NCBI GenBank assembly: GCA_002077065.1
Contig: NAJO01000011.1
Coordinates: 891,001 to 955,000 of the forward strand
From: Cryoendolithus antarcticus
Taxonomy: Eukaryota > Ascomycota > Dothideomycetes > Cladosporiales > Cladosporiaceae
Direction of reading: 5' to 3'
DNA length: 64,000 nucleotides
Part shown: positions 36,523 through 47,386 of the stretch, piece after piece
Numbering within the stretch: the first letter of the stretch is position 1
How the letters are laid out: each line of letters starts with the position of its first letter
The notes under the pieces: generated by a model
What the model saw: the letters and a program-made list of their open reading frames with translations, nothing else
The model's database searches: none
What the model was told of the DNA's origin: nothing
Translations under genes and position numbers: made by a program

Positions 36523-37180
36523 TTACAGCTTTGCTGTCTTGTTTAGTGGCGTATCGTCGTCGGCCTTCCTGCTACTCGGCGTGCTGGGGTCTTGCTCGCT
36601 GCCTCTCAGTAGCGGTGCGATGCCGTCCCGAATACTCTTTGGCACACCCTCACCTTCGACTTTATTCGTACTTCGATTCACCCAGATCTGCACGAACCTA
36701 GCGTACCCACAGCATTAGCATTAAACTTGGTCAGCAATGATGTTGCTTGAACTCACCCCCCCACGACCTTCACGCTTCCCCCATCCTGCCAGAATGCAAC
36801 TTCCCACATAACACTCCCTCTCCCTACTTTCACGACCCTGAGCCCCACGTCCAGAACGCCGGGATACTGGCAGCTGCCGAAGTAATCACAGTAGGTGTTC
36901 GCCACTAAGCCCACAAAGGGCGAGTTTTGGGGCGAGTAGGGTTGGGGGAGTTGGGTGATTAGGTAGGAGTTTATTATGGAGTCGATGAGGACGCCGTAAA
37001 TGGGGTTGTTGAGGTGGGAGAATTGGTCGTTGTCGGCCCTGGGTAGAGTTCAATATTTGATGTCTGAATGAGTGGTATAAGGTGTTGCACCTACCAGCGA
37101 GTCCGATATTCCTCATGGTAGGGGTAATCTGAGGGTTCGCGTTGCCGCTTCGAGGCGAGGTCGAGCGCGAGCGCCATCAT
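36523..37180 (-). CDS. Hot-dog fold (4HBT) acyl-CoA thioesterase-like protein, three exons
   Basis: Exons 37180-37095, 37038-36757 and 36697-36523 give 180 aa; introns of 56 and 59 nt have GTAGGT and GTGAGT donors and CCAG and CTAG acceptors. The block EPSDYPYHEEYRTRWADNDQ, then HLNNPIYGVLIDSIINSYL, carries the hot-dog DxD/HxNN signature of YbgC/FadM-type thioesterases; VANTYCDYFGS and LDVGLRVVKVGRGSVMWEV follow as strands. It would hydrolyse an acyl-CoA; the substrate is unknown. No long presequence is seen, but the frame is open further upstream (TTG start) and a first exon could be missing. ATG at 37180 or 37177; the second has the better context. It is antisense and tail to tail with DPH1. 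Confidence 0.82.
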
Positions 37181-37733
37181 GTGGTTCCGTGATATAGTAA
37201 TGATAATGAACGACGCGACGAAAGGAACGTATACAGAGAGCCAGAGCAATGGGTTGCAATGTCTCGCATTGGGCACGGAATCTGGACCGAGGTCTCGAAT
37301 GCTCCAAACCCCAGTACCTTCAACACCTAATCGTAGTCCTACTTCTGCATGAAGCAACCTGCAGAGGCTCCCTGTCAGGCTGTCGAATCCGGATCGCAGC
37401 GAGATGGAAGAGACAGGATCGCTCTCGCGTCAGATTCCATTTCGATATTGCTCGGACCGGGGATGGGTGAGATCTGACAGCTGACAAACAATTCTTCTTT
37501 GCCTGCTGCGTTTCCTACATGTACATATCTCGAATCTCCCGTTCTTCCGGACTTTAGTATCCTCCTCTTGCTCCAGCGCTTGGCTGGACGAAGGCATGTC
37601 TACGATCTCGACCATGTATCACCGATGATTGTCGCGTCGATCTGGTATCTCATTCGGCTTGGACAACCCCAGCCCTGGTCGCTCTTGTCTACTTACTTGC
37701 AGAACTGACCGAGACAAGACACGAACCAGCAGT
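37181..37733. other. Intergenic, divergent promoter region
   Basis: 553 bp between the thioesterase and monooxygenase start codons. No other feature recognised. Confidence 0.35.
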
Positions 37734-39971
37734 ATGGGCGACGCTCCTGCATCACCAGCTATGCGATCCGTCTGCATCATCGGCGCCGGACCCGCCGGTC
37801 TTGTGGCAGCTAAGACTTTCCTCCAGACTGGCCGTTGTCGAGTCACTGTGTATGAGAAGTCGCATCGTCTGGGCGGGATATGGGCTCTAGATGAGGACTC
37901 TACAGGCGGCTTCCTGCATCCTCGGACGCCTACAAATCTTTCGAGATTCTCAGTGGGGTTCTCTGATTTGGCATGGAGCTCGGTAGACCTTGGTGGCGAC
38001 GTCAAAGGGAGGGTGCCGATGTTTCCGAAGGCGTGGCAGGTAGGAAAGTATCTTGAGGAGTATCGACGACGGTATCTACCCGAGAGTATGATCAAGTATG
38101 GCATGCGTGTCAGGAAAGCAGAGAAGTGTAAGCAGCTGGCAATCGGAAGTAAGGAGTTCTGGCGCGTCACGGCTGTCGATGCAGATGGACGAGAGGAGCG
38201 TGGTAATTTTGACCACCTGATCGTCGCTACGGGCTTCTTTGCAAAGCCACGACCTTTGCAGCACTCGGTCGATGTGCAGGGAGTTCTGGAAATGGCGAAG
38301 ATGCTACACAGCTCGCAATACAGGAGTCTACAGGACCTACTCCCGTCTTCATCACCAACTCTAGCAGGCAAGAAGATCCTGCTGATTGGAGGTGGCAATT
38401 CGGCTGGTGAAGCTGCAGCAACAATTGCATCACACCTGTCCAACGCGCAGTGGTCGCCTGACATGACCCAGCAAAAGGCTTTCGAAGGCTGTAAAGTCAT
38501 CCACGTTACGCCACGCCCGATCTACGCCCTTCCGCCCTTCACTCCTGCCAACGAGAACTCCACAGTGTTCATGCCACTCGACTTCAACTTCTATGATCTC
38601 TCAAGACGACTCCCCGGGCCGATCACGGGTAATGCTGGCAGAGTACCCGAGACTGTGAAGGAGATGCTCCATGGCGTGCTGAGGAAGACGATTGGTAGTG
38701 ACCAGTCGGATCTTGGAAGTGATGCGCTTGTCGCAGCAGAGGGTACAGAGCGAGGCACCGTTCAGGTTGCTCTCGCCGAATCCTATGCAGAGTTCGTCCG
38801 GTCTGGGCTGATTGAAGTAAGCGCTGGACGTATTACTTCGATATCCGAGAGAGACGGACGTATTGTTGCCACAATGTCTCACGGAGGCGCTAGTAACGAA
38901 ATCGCAGACATTGGCGCTGTCGTCTATGCTACCGGCTACAGTCCCTCACCTGCACTGGACATGCTGCATCCGCAAGTGAAGGAAGCCCTGCATTTCGATG
39001 AGAAATGCATGCGTCTTCCACTCATTCTCGAGCAGTGGCAGACCATGAGCAAAGCCGTCCCGAATCTGGCTTTCATCGGCTTCTATGAGGGCCCATACTG
39101 GGGCGTCATGGAGATGCAGTCCAGGCTCATAGCCCAGCACTGGCTGAACGAGCAAGAAGTCCCAACCAAATCATACGAAGAGGTGTCAAAGATGCTCGAT
39201 CTTCGCACAGCCATGCAGGAACGTGCTCTCGATGTGCCACAGTACTGGTTTGGTGACTATGCTGGCTATGTGGAAGAGCTCGCCTCGGTGCTGAAGCTCG
39301 AACGCAATGACGTTGACTTCAAGGAGCGCACCGGCACAGTCTCGCCAGCACGGTACCTCACTGCAGGTGATGACCGGAAGGAAGCGAACATGACGATGCG
39401 AGATCTCTTCGACAATTGGCAAGCCTGCCAAAACACTGGCAAGTACACCGCTCGCGCCGCATTCCGCGCTTTGCAGGGTAATTGGGATGTCCACCGGCGC
39501 ATCACAAGCCACAACGACATCTACCCTTCAGGAGTCTTGACTGGCACGGCTAGCTTCCACTTTCGCGCTCCAACAGACCCAGCTTATGATCTCGAGTACC
39601 TCTACATCGAGTCCGGTACGTTCACCCTTACCACAGGTGCGACTATGAACGCTTCCCGACGTTACATCTATCGATACTCCGAAGCTCAAGATCGACTGAG
39701 TGTGTGGTTTGTAAAGCCGGCGAGCGATCTGGAAGTGGACTACCTGTTTCACGATCTCACATTCGCGCCGCCAGCTAAGGCAGAGGAAGCCGGACATCAT
39801 ATCGCGAAGGCTGATCATCTCTGCGTCAAGGACATGTACTGGACGGAGTACCGACTGCCTATCCAGGGCATCGCGCTGAGGAGCTTCCAGGTGGAGCACA
39901 AGGTGAAGGGGCCGGATAAGGATTACATTAGCTTCACAGAATATAGGCGGCCGAGCAAGCCCACTGTGTGA
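37734..39971 (+). CDS. FAD-dependent monooxygenase (FMO-like) fused to a DUF6314 domain
   Basis: A 745-aa two-part protein. Residues about 10-540 are a flavin monooxygenase: FAD motif IIGAGPAGLVAA (14-25), FDHLIVATGFFAKP, a second dinucleotide motif LLIGGGNSAGEAA (about 213-225) for NADPH, and VVYATGYSPS. Residues about 575-740 match the DUF6314 pattern: FRALQGNWDVHRRI, YIESGTFTL, RRYIYRYSEAQDRLSVWFVKP, DYLFHDLTF, DMYWTEYRLP. The monooxygenase part resembles fungal FMO/GMC-independent amine or sulfur oxygenases, but the substrate is not readable. Intronless. ATG at 37734 begins MGDAPASP; the frame runs upstream only to TTG. It ends 40 bp from the converging dioxygenase stop. The two may share a pathway, which is inference from position only. 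Confidence 0.88.
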   Translation: MGDAPASPAMRSVCIIGAGPAGLVAAKTFLQTGRCRVTVYEKSHRLGGIWALDEDSTGGFLHPRTPTNLSRFSVGFSDLAWSSVDLGGDVKGRVPMFPKAWQVGKYLEEYRRRYLPESMIKYGMRVRKAEKCKQLAIGSKEFWRVTAVDADGREERGNFDHLIVATGFFAKPRPLQHSVDVQGVLEMAKMLHSSQYRSLQDLLPSSSPTLAGKKILLIGGGNSAGEAAATIASHLSNAQWSPDMTQQKAFEGCKVIHVTPRPIYALPPFTPANENSTVFMPLDFNFYDLSRRLPGPITGNAGRVPETVKEMLHGVLRKTIGSDQSDLGSDALVAAEGTERGTVQVALAESYAEFVRSGLIEVSAGRITSISERDGRIVATMSHGGASNEIADIGAVVYATGYSPSPALDMLHPQVKEALHFDEKCMRLPLILEQWQTMSKAVPNLAFIGFYEGPYWGVMEMQSRLIAQHWLNEQEVPTKSYEEVSKMLDLRTAMQERALDVPQYWFGDYAGYVEELASVLKLERNDVDFKERTGTVSPARYLTAGDDRKEANMTMRDLFDNWQACQNTGKYTARAAFRALQGNWDVHRRITSHNDIYPSGVLTGTASFHFRAPTDPAYDLEYLYIESGTFTLTTGATMNASRRYIYRYSEAQDRLSVWFVKPASDLEVDYLFHDLTFAPPAKAEEAGHHIAKADHLCVKDMYWTEYRLPIQGIALRSFQVEHKVKGPDKDYISFTEYRRPSKPTV

Positions 39972-40011
39972 GTCGGGGGATGTGAGGTCTTCTAGTATTG
40001 CGGTACAACAT

Positions 40012-41131
40012 CTACTCCGGCGTCCACCAATTTTGGTCTGACGGTATGCCTTTGTCGAACTCATACTTCCCGGTCGCCCTCGCTCGCCAATCCTCCACGC
40101 CCTTCGGAGTCTGTTTGATATACATCTCGGGATCCTGGGTCATGTTGAGGAAGAAAGGCTGGTCCAGATGATCGATCTCGCCGTCCACCCACTCGATACC
40201 GACAGTCGAGATGCCCCAGCTCTCGACCTTGGACTTAGCTGACGATGGCAACTTCAACCGCATCGGACACTACCGATCCAGTCAGCACAACGATAAACGA
40301 CTGAATGATTGCACAACACACCTTATACCAAGCAGCAAAATAATCAATCGCCAACATCACCCTCGCCTTCTCCCCACGATTCGGCATCCCCGCATGCCAC
40401 AGCCTCAGATCCCTAAACAGCATACTCCCCTTCCTCACCCTCGGCTGCACCGGCTTGCGGACCTTCGCCTGCGCCTGGATGCACTCCTTACGAATCCAGC
40501 CACTCTCCTTCTGCACCTGCTGCTCATCCCTACCATACGCATCATGGCTCCCACACCAAATCTCCGTAACGCCGTTCTCTGGCCCGGAGTCCTGCAGATA
40601 CGTGTTCACGACGATGCCGAAGGGGATGGGAGGGAAGGCGTGGTTGACGTCGCTGTGCACTGCCTGCCTCCCCGTAGCGCCAGGTAACGCCACATTAGAA
40701 TTCAAAAATCTCAACTCAGGTTGCGGGCCAAGCAGGTGCTCGATCACGCGCATCATATGCACATTCGCATAGAACTCCCGCATCAGCCAATCCCTACTCA
40801 ACGGCGGCACGACAGAAACATTCTTCGTTGCTTCGCCTTGGTTCCATTGCTGGAAGGACTTGCCGATGTATATATCCGTGTCGGCTACGATGCGATCGTA
40901 GAGTTTGTCCGTCAGTTCGTCCGGGATAGCGTTATCGAGGACTACGAAGCCGTCGCGGTGGTAGGCGTAAAGGAGTTGTTGCAGCGTTGCAGGATCTGTG
41001 AGGCCGGAGTCGCGTTCGCGGTCTGTGAGGCGGATGGTGATGGGGTTGTCGCCTTTCTGGTCGATGTTGGGGATTAGGGCGCCTTCGGAGTATTGAGGGG
41101 CTGGTGCTGTGTCGTCCATCATGGGAGACAT
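40012..41131 (-). CDS. Phytanoyl-CoA dioxygenase (PhyH) family Fe(II)/2-oxoglutarate oxygenase, two exons
   Basis: Exons 41131-40322 and 40269-40012 give 355 aa; the 52-nt intron has GTGTGT donor, CTGAC branch and GTAG acceptor. The iron ligands are visible: His159 and Asp161 in AVHSDVNH and His246 in LRLWHAGMPNRG, with the 2-oxoglutarate arginine expected shortly after (GEKARVML). Other marks are YHRDGFVVLDNAIPDE and GPENGVTEIWCGSH. PhyH proteins hydroxylate lipid or secondary-metabolite substrates; the target here is unknown. ATG at 41131 (MSPMMDD) is used, with further ATGs at 41122 and 41119; the frame upstream starts at TTG. Converges on the monooxygenase. Confidence 0.9.
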
Positions 41132-41668
41132 TATGGGCCGCAACGGTCTTGGCGGCAAAACGAGTACGGCCTGCTGCAAATGAGGGTGTCGATGACTCTC
41201 GCGCTTCGGTAGTCTATGATCTCGACAGATGAACCCACGGATCGTGTGCTGGTGTGGCAAAGTATGTTCCTCATCAGATGAGCCGCGAGCAGCAGTATCA
41301 AACCTTTCGTTTCACGACGAGCGAGACAAGAAATACCTCCAATGGCCTACCGGGTCGATTACAATATCGAGTGAGTTGCACTTATTCGGACATTAGTCCA
41401 GAGCAGACACGCTACAATGATGATCGCGATATCCGTCCTTCGCACCCTCTCCGCAATTGCAGTGTGGACGGCTGCAATTAGGCTGATGTCGCGCAAAGCT
41501 GCAGAGCTTATGCTTGCATGAAGATCTCGCGAGAAAGATGGTCCGATTGACTCCATGCCTTGCTACACAACAATGATCGAGAGGGATGTGGAGTAGCGAC
41601 TTACCTCCACTACTGAGGGAAGAGATCATCTGTGAGCATGGAAAGATACTGTACATACCACTCACTTC
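41132..41668. other. Intergenic
   Basis: 537 bp between the APP1 stop and the dioxygenase start, same strand. Nothing recognised. Confidence 0.35.
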
Positions 41669-44432
41669 CTACCCCTTCTCGGTCCCTTTGACTTTCATTT
41701 CCTTCCCCTCCCGCTCCACAACCCTCAACTCCTCCTCCACAAGCTTGACACAGATATGCGCCACATCGCTCCCCACGCGCCAAGTCCTAAGCGTAACCCC
41801 GTTTCTATCCATGACACCCTTCGCCCTGGCCCAGCGCTGATTCCATAAGAACTCCTTCTTGCCTACGCCATCAGCCGGACTGCCCGGTAACCCGTCATCG
41901 CTCATACCCCCGCTCGACAAACGGTTTGATTGTTTGTTCCGTATACTAGCGAACGACTGCGTGCTACCCACTCTCCTTGGCGGCGGAGGCGGTGGCGTCG
42001 ACTTCCAGGGCTCGATGGGGTGGTGCGTTGATATCGCACGGGGCGTTTCTGCGGAGTTCGAGGTAGGAGCTTCCGCGTGCCAGTGCGGTGCTGAGGGCAT
42101 TGAGGGCATGGCATTGTAGACGTTATTCAGCTTTTGCTTGGCGATGCCGCGGTAGGTGTTTGGTCTTGCTGGGAGAGCGGGGCGGGATTTGGTGGAGTCC
42201 TGGCGTTGGACTTGAGAGAGGGGCGAGGGCTGCGCAGGCTGAGCGAGTGCCTGTATGGTAGGTAGCTGTGGCTTCACCGCACTTGAGGGTTTGCGTGGGC
42301 GGGGAGGTGGGGTCTTAGACGTCTCTGTCGTCGGAGTCGTGAGGCTGTTAGCCGAAGGACTGCGCAACGTGGACGGTTTGGGTGGAGGCGAGGGTGTAGA
42401 CTTTGGTAGATCGGCCTGCGCGCCGCTTCTACGCGCAACGAGTGTGCTTTGCGAGGTCGAGGCATGCAGTTTCGGCTCTGTCGGTGTGGCTACATCGCTG
42501 AAGTCAATGAGATCTTCCTCGGGAGCAGAAGCTACTGAGTGCCGGAAAGAGCCTGTTGTCGTTGCTGCTCGTGCTCCACTCTGTGGCCGAGAGCTACCAT
42601 TGCCAGCAAAGCGATCATTTGATGGCTTGTCAGGATTAATGTTCCGCCTATCTTGCCGCGACTCCGCCTCCATCTCAGCCAGCGACGCTGCTATCGCCGC
42701 TTGGAGCTCCGGATCATCATCGCGCGTATCGTTAGGTCGTGACAAGCGCTTCGACATCGACAGACTGTCCGTGCTGTGGTTCCGTGAATGACCGCCGCTA
42801 CGCGATCCGCTTGCACCTGCACCGCTGCCCGACTGATCGAAGTAGCCAGTCTTGGTGGTAGTCGTGACATCTCGGATGAAGACGCCGATGATGCGGCCCG
42901 GATTGTCAATCACTACGTCGGTGTAGACTTCCAGGTCAGCCTCCCCGCTATCTCCTACCAGGATGAACTTGCGATCTGGGAAGTCCCGCATGAGCTTGTC
43001 TAGCGTTGCCTTCTTCCGCTCAGCAACTGGCTCGAAGATCCCTTGCAGATAGCCACTGTACTGCTTCAAGTGGAACGAGCCTCTGGGAAGATCAGCGCTC
43101 TTGAAGTAAGTCGTGAGCACCGGGTACATCTGCCACGGCGAGTTTGACACGTAGTGCATCTTCACACCCATATCATGCAGCGTCGTGTACCACTCTCGCA
43201 CGCCCTCAATCGTCATATCACCGAGGTCTCTTATGAACGCATTGCGAAAGATCTCTCGGGCTCCAGCACTGATGCCTGAGTGCTTGATCGTGTCGTCAAT
43301 GTCACTGATGAGACTGACACCACGTTCGGGTGTCACCATGACCTCCTCTGTGATTGACAGGCCCTCGCCTGCAAACACTCGTACGTGCGTAGGCACAAAC
43401 TCCAGCGGAGCCCTGCAAGTGAAATGGCCTGAGCTGTCAGTATATATCGTGCGCTGCCGAGCATCGGTCTCATTGTAGAAGAACGCGGTCACAGCAGTTT
43501 CTTCGAGCGGATTGGACATGAATGGCCGCAGCCGCGCTAGGAGATGTGCGTTTGCCTGAGCCAGCTCTGCGGCGGACATTCTTCCAATAGGTGGCCAGCT
43601 GGACCGCTTTCCTATCGGTGCGATCTGGATGTTGTCGAGGGTTGATGTCGTCCGTGGATGATTCAAGCGCATGCCAGTCGATGTCTGCCGTCCGCGCTCG
43701 GGCGAAGTGTCCCTACTGTGCGTACTCGAAGCGTATGAATGCCGGTTCGGGTTCTCGCTGTATGAGCCTCGCTCTGCCCGTGCAGCCTCCGCTTTGCCGC
43801 GCTGCAAGATCTTCTCAGCCTCCATGTTGATCAGGTCTTCCTCCATGCGCGAGTTGCGATCAGGACTAGAGGCTCTGCTCGAAACTTTGCTGCCGTCTGC
43901 AGAAGCAGATGCCGCAGGTGGCGCAGGCAAACCGCACATCTGCCTCGCAAGACCGATGAAAAGCCGCTGCCTTCGAGTCGTAGGACCTCGTTGTGGTGCA
44001 TAGATCCAGCCTCGTACATCAACGTCCACGATCGCCTTGTCGTTCTCGTTCTGGTCCCATGTTTGACGCCAGTAATCGGCATCATTGCCATCAGGGCCAG
44101 TCGCCGCCACAGCCTAGCATCTCGTCAGCACCTCCGTCCACCTAGCAGACTGCACTCTGATCGTGCAAGCTCACCTTACTTTTGTAGTGTCTGCGTGCGT
44201 AGCTGGGGAAGAGTATCATCTCCGAGCTCGCATTCCGTACTACAGCGGCGTCCGGGAAAGCGCTGTCATGCTCTTGATTGCTAGCCTCCCTAGCATCACC
44301 TTGTCCACCCTGCATATAGCTTTGCCGTATCTCGTTGGCCGCTTTAAGATATCCTGTTAGCTTCTTCCGCCTCGAGCTTGGCTCCCTGCCCTCTGCTCGC
44401 AGGCCTGACAGATCGGCGTTCGTGTATGCCAT
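41669..44432 (-). CDS. APP1: APP1-type phosphatidate phosphatase (DUF2183), two exons
   Basis: A Mg-dependent phosphatidate phosphatase found at cortical actin patches in yeast, linking lipid signalling to endocytosis. Exons 44432-44175 and 44113-41669 give 900 aa; the 61-nt intron has GTGAGC donor, CTGAC branch and CTAG acceptor. The catalytic DxDxT motif is ISDIDDTIKHSG at about 357-361, with VSNSPWQMYPVL and ILVGDSGEADLEVY as the later phosphatase motifs. The N-terminal part has RKKLTGYLKAANEIRQSY and ILFPSYARRH. About 370 C-terminal residues are Pro/Ser-rich with poly-proline runs (PPPPPPRR) that could bind SH3 domains, as for yeast App1. ATG at 44432 has the context AAGATGG. The frame is open upstream to 44732 without an ATG that looks better. 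Confidence 0.92.
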
Positions 44433-45136
44433 CTTTGCCGTCGGTCGAGCGCCCTGCTCATCTTTCGTCGAACGTAACGAGCGTTGAATCGATCTTCTCC
44501 GCCAGAGGAGTGCGTTCGCCCCTCGTTGCTGCTTGCGAAGCTGCCTCGCGACCAAATAGCGATAGATACTCGACTGCGCGTTATGCCTCAGTCCCTTCAA
44601 ATACACAGAGCGAAAGTCGTCAATTCGTGTCCTCGCCGAAGCCGCTACATTCGGGAAGAGATATCTCAGCAGTGATGTGCGATTATGCTGGCCATGGTTC
44701 GTTGAGCGCCCGGATATCGGAGAGCGTGTCAAGCGTCTCCAGAGTGAAGGAGCCAGCTTGGCTAGTGTTGCAGGCGGTGCATGAGAGATAACACGCGGCT
44801 GTCACGCGAAGTGTTTTGTGAAGTTGGTACCTTGGTCGCTGACTACCTGCAGCGGGCCAACGTCACTGGGGTGCATGGACCGCCGCTGTCGATCATGGAG
44901 CTTGGGCTTGTGGTGACATGAGCCCGAACATGATTGAAGTCTGCCTGTCTAGATCACTCGGAACTTGACAAGCATGGTTGAGCTACGACTTCAGCTCTAG
45001 CGATGGTACCATAACGAAGACAACGACGACTGCAGAGTCACAATCATTGTCACAGCCATCTTTCTGGAGAATTACAGGACCATTGGACGAACGACCACAG
45101 GACACACGACCACAGGCAACACGACTTCAAGCAGCC
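44433..45136. other. Intergenic, divergent promoter region
   Basis: 704 bp between the APP1 and DUF1989 start codons. At 45088-45125 there is a short tandem repeat of an ACGACCACAGG-type unit. The frame of the DUF1989 gene extends through here from a TTG at 44978, but the sequence is Thr/Gln-rich and not family-like. Confidence 0.4.
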
Positions 45137-45889
45137 ATGCGCCCCGTCTGGCCAACCGGCAGCAGAGACTCAGGCAACGGCTTCGGCATCTCAAGCATAC
45201 CCTTCATGGCCTTCCCAGCCTCCCAATACACCTCAAGCTCGCCACCTTCCACCCCCACAACTCCCACAACGCCCACCACCCACATAATCCCCTCCTCGCA
45301 CGGCCTCGCCTTCGAAGTCAAAGCCGGCACCCGCTTCCGCGTCGTCGACCTCTACGGCTCTCAAGTCGTAGACTTCGCCGCCTGGGTCCAAGGCACGCAC
45401 CTCCGCGAATACCTGTCCATGGCCTACACGCGGTACCACCTCTCTGGCGCTACGCCCACGATTGGAGAGGAGCTGTGGACGAACAACGATGAGCCGATTC
45501 TGAGGATTGTGGAGGATACGGTGAAGGTGCATGATATGACTTTCATGAGCTGTTTTCCGAAGATGTATGAGAAGGCTGGTGTGAAGGGGCATAGGAGCTG
45601 CGCGGGGAATATTGCGGAGGTCATGGAGCCTTACGGCATGGAGTCAGTGTTGGACGTGACGGATCCGTTCAATATTTTCCAGAACACGCCGAATTACACT
45701 TTGAAGCCTCTCGCGCCGAGCAAGCCTGGCGACTATATTGAGTTCGAAGCGCTGAAGGACATTGTGTGTGCGGCGAGCTGCTGTCCTTATGATCTGAATG
45801 GGTTCAATGGAGGGAAAGTCACTGATGTGGCTGTTGTTATTGGTGTGCCTGCTGGAAGCTCATCGACTGGAGTTGGTATAGGCTCGTAA
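45137..45889 (+). CDS. DUF1989 (urea carboxylase-associated) family protein
   Basis: A 250-aa protein of the DUF1989 family, whose bacterial members sit beside urea carboxylase genes and whose fungal members are mostly uncharacterised. Family marks are GTRFRVVDLYGSQVVDFAAW, LREYLSMAYTRYHLSGATPTIGEELWTNNDEPILRIVEDTV, HDMTFMSCFPKMYEKAG, HRSCAGN, DPFNIFQNT and DIVCAASCCPYDLNGFNGG. The Cys/His residues in this pattern are typical and may bind a metal. The first 50 residues are Ser/Thr/Pro-rich with a TPT repeat. ATG at 45137 is chosen as the first ATG in frame. No urea carboxylase or amidohydrolase lies nearby, so context does not help. Confidence 0.87.
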   Translation: MRPVWPTGSRDSGNGFGISSIPFMAFPASQYTSSSPPSTPTTPTTPTTHIIPSSHGLAFEVKAGTRFRVVDLYGSQVVDFAAWVQGTHLREYLSMAYTRYHLSGATPTIGEELWTNNDEPILRIVEDTVKVHDMTFMSCFPKMYEKAGVKGHRSCAGNIAEVMEPYGMESVLDVTDPFNIFQNTPNYTLKPLAPSKPGDYIEFEALKDIVCAASCCPYDLNGFNGGKVTDVAVVIGVPAGSSSTGVGIGS

Positions 45890-46395
45890 AAGTACCTGCA
45901 TTGGAGGCATTTCGCCATGTGTACATAGCTTGAGCCGGTATGCATATGATCGTGACTGTCAGCAGCTTCAGCACGCCCAAGGAGACGTCGTTTCGGACTT
46001 CTTCTTGTCACAGGTCATCGCCACAGAGGATCAATTATGGATGCATTGCCCTGATCTGCAATGAATTTAAGCTTGTTTCTAGCGCGATTTTGACACACGC
46101 CTCATTCCGTCATTCCGAGCCATTGGGAGCTCACATCTGGGGAAGTCCATCTCAAAATGCCATGTTGCAGCTGATCGTCTTCGTCTTGTACCTTAGACTT
46201 TGAACCGATTGAAGTCTGCACGAGACAGCTATCATACACCTGGTGTAGACATCTCGAGCTCCGCGAGAACAGCACCAGACCGGAAGCTCATCCCTGACTG
46301 TCAGAGAGCTGGAATGGTAGCAACTTGAACACTTCGTCTCTAGCTTCACGAACCGCTACGAACAGCCCACAGCGTCTCGCCAGAGCCTACAGATT
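45890..46395. other. Intergenic
   Basis: 506 bp between two plus-strand genes. Only short frames without family signature. Confidence 0.35.
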
Positions 46396-47093
46396 ATGGC
46401 GCATCCTCCAGCAAGCTCCTCGTCTGGGCCAGAAGCGTATGTCTTCATCATTCGAAGCTTTCTGAATGCATAGTAATGTCTTGTCTAGGGCGATCGTACA
46501 ATCATTCGCCGCTGACCTGGACGACATGTTTGGTCTCGACTCAACAGCTTCCCGTCCGGTAGACGTCGATCATCTCTCCCAGACTGTGAATGAGAAGTGA
46601 GTCTTTCCCGGAGCCTTGTGCACTATGGTCACTGACGGGTCGGCACAGGAAGCAAACCCTAAGCACCAAAGATCGCGAGCTACAAGAGCTCGAGGCTCGT
46701 ATCCGCGAGACCGAGGAACGACTAGCTCGAGTTTCACGAAATGCATCACCAGCACGAGGGGCGGAGGCGTCAATCGGCGCTGCAGCTCCAACATACTCCT
46801 CCTCGCAAGCTCCATCTACACATCTCGCTCCACCGCAAGCGAGCTCGCCAAGCACAGTCTCGACTGCCAGAGAAGCACCCACACCCTCGCATCAATCTGA
46901 GGCGACTTCACAGCCGCCATACGCTGCGGCCGAGCGACCAAACGCCGGCAGGATGGACACAGAAACGCTCATGCAGGGGATGCCAGGCGCGCTGCCACAG
47001 ACGCCGAAGCAGGAGTGGGGCGGTAATGGAGACTACGTGATGGTGGAAGGCGAGGATAGTGCGAGGAATGCTGCTGGAAGTGGCAGGTTGTAG
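46396..47093 (+). CDS. Unrecognised small coiled-coil protein, three exons
   Basis: Exons 46396-46436, 46489-46596 and 46649-47093 give 197 aa. Both introns are 52 nt, with donors GTATGT and GTGAGT and acceptors TCTAG and ACAG; splicing removes an in-frame TGA at the second donor, and the sum of exons is a multiple of three. Residues about 15-45 are AIVQSFAADLDDMFGLDS-like; residues about 50-80 form an amphipathic coiled coil (LSTKDRELQELEARIRETEERLARV); the rest is Ser/Pro/Ala-rich and disordered, ending in an acidic stretch. ATG at 46396 (ATTATGG). I do not recognise a family. It may be an adaptor, but that is a guess. Confidence 0.72.
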
Positions 47094-47386
47094 GGCAACT
47101 AGGTGAATCAGACACTGGGAGAGGCCCTCTTGCTTTCTAGCGTGCATCTGGGAAGGGGTGGCGGCACACGGAAGTGCTTCAAACTTGCAAGCAAGCGCTG
47201 CAAAAATCGCGACACAGCATGGAAGAAGGCATCTCAATGGTCTTCGAGGTCTCGGCATCTAGCTCGATGATTCTCGTACAGCCGCTCAGGCTGCGAGATG
47301 GCGACACCCTTAACGATTTCCAACACCCAACGCCTCGCTAATCTTATAATTCAAAACGTTGCACGTCAGTCAGACGACACCAATGC

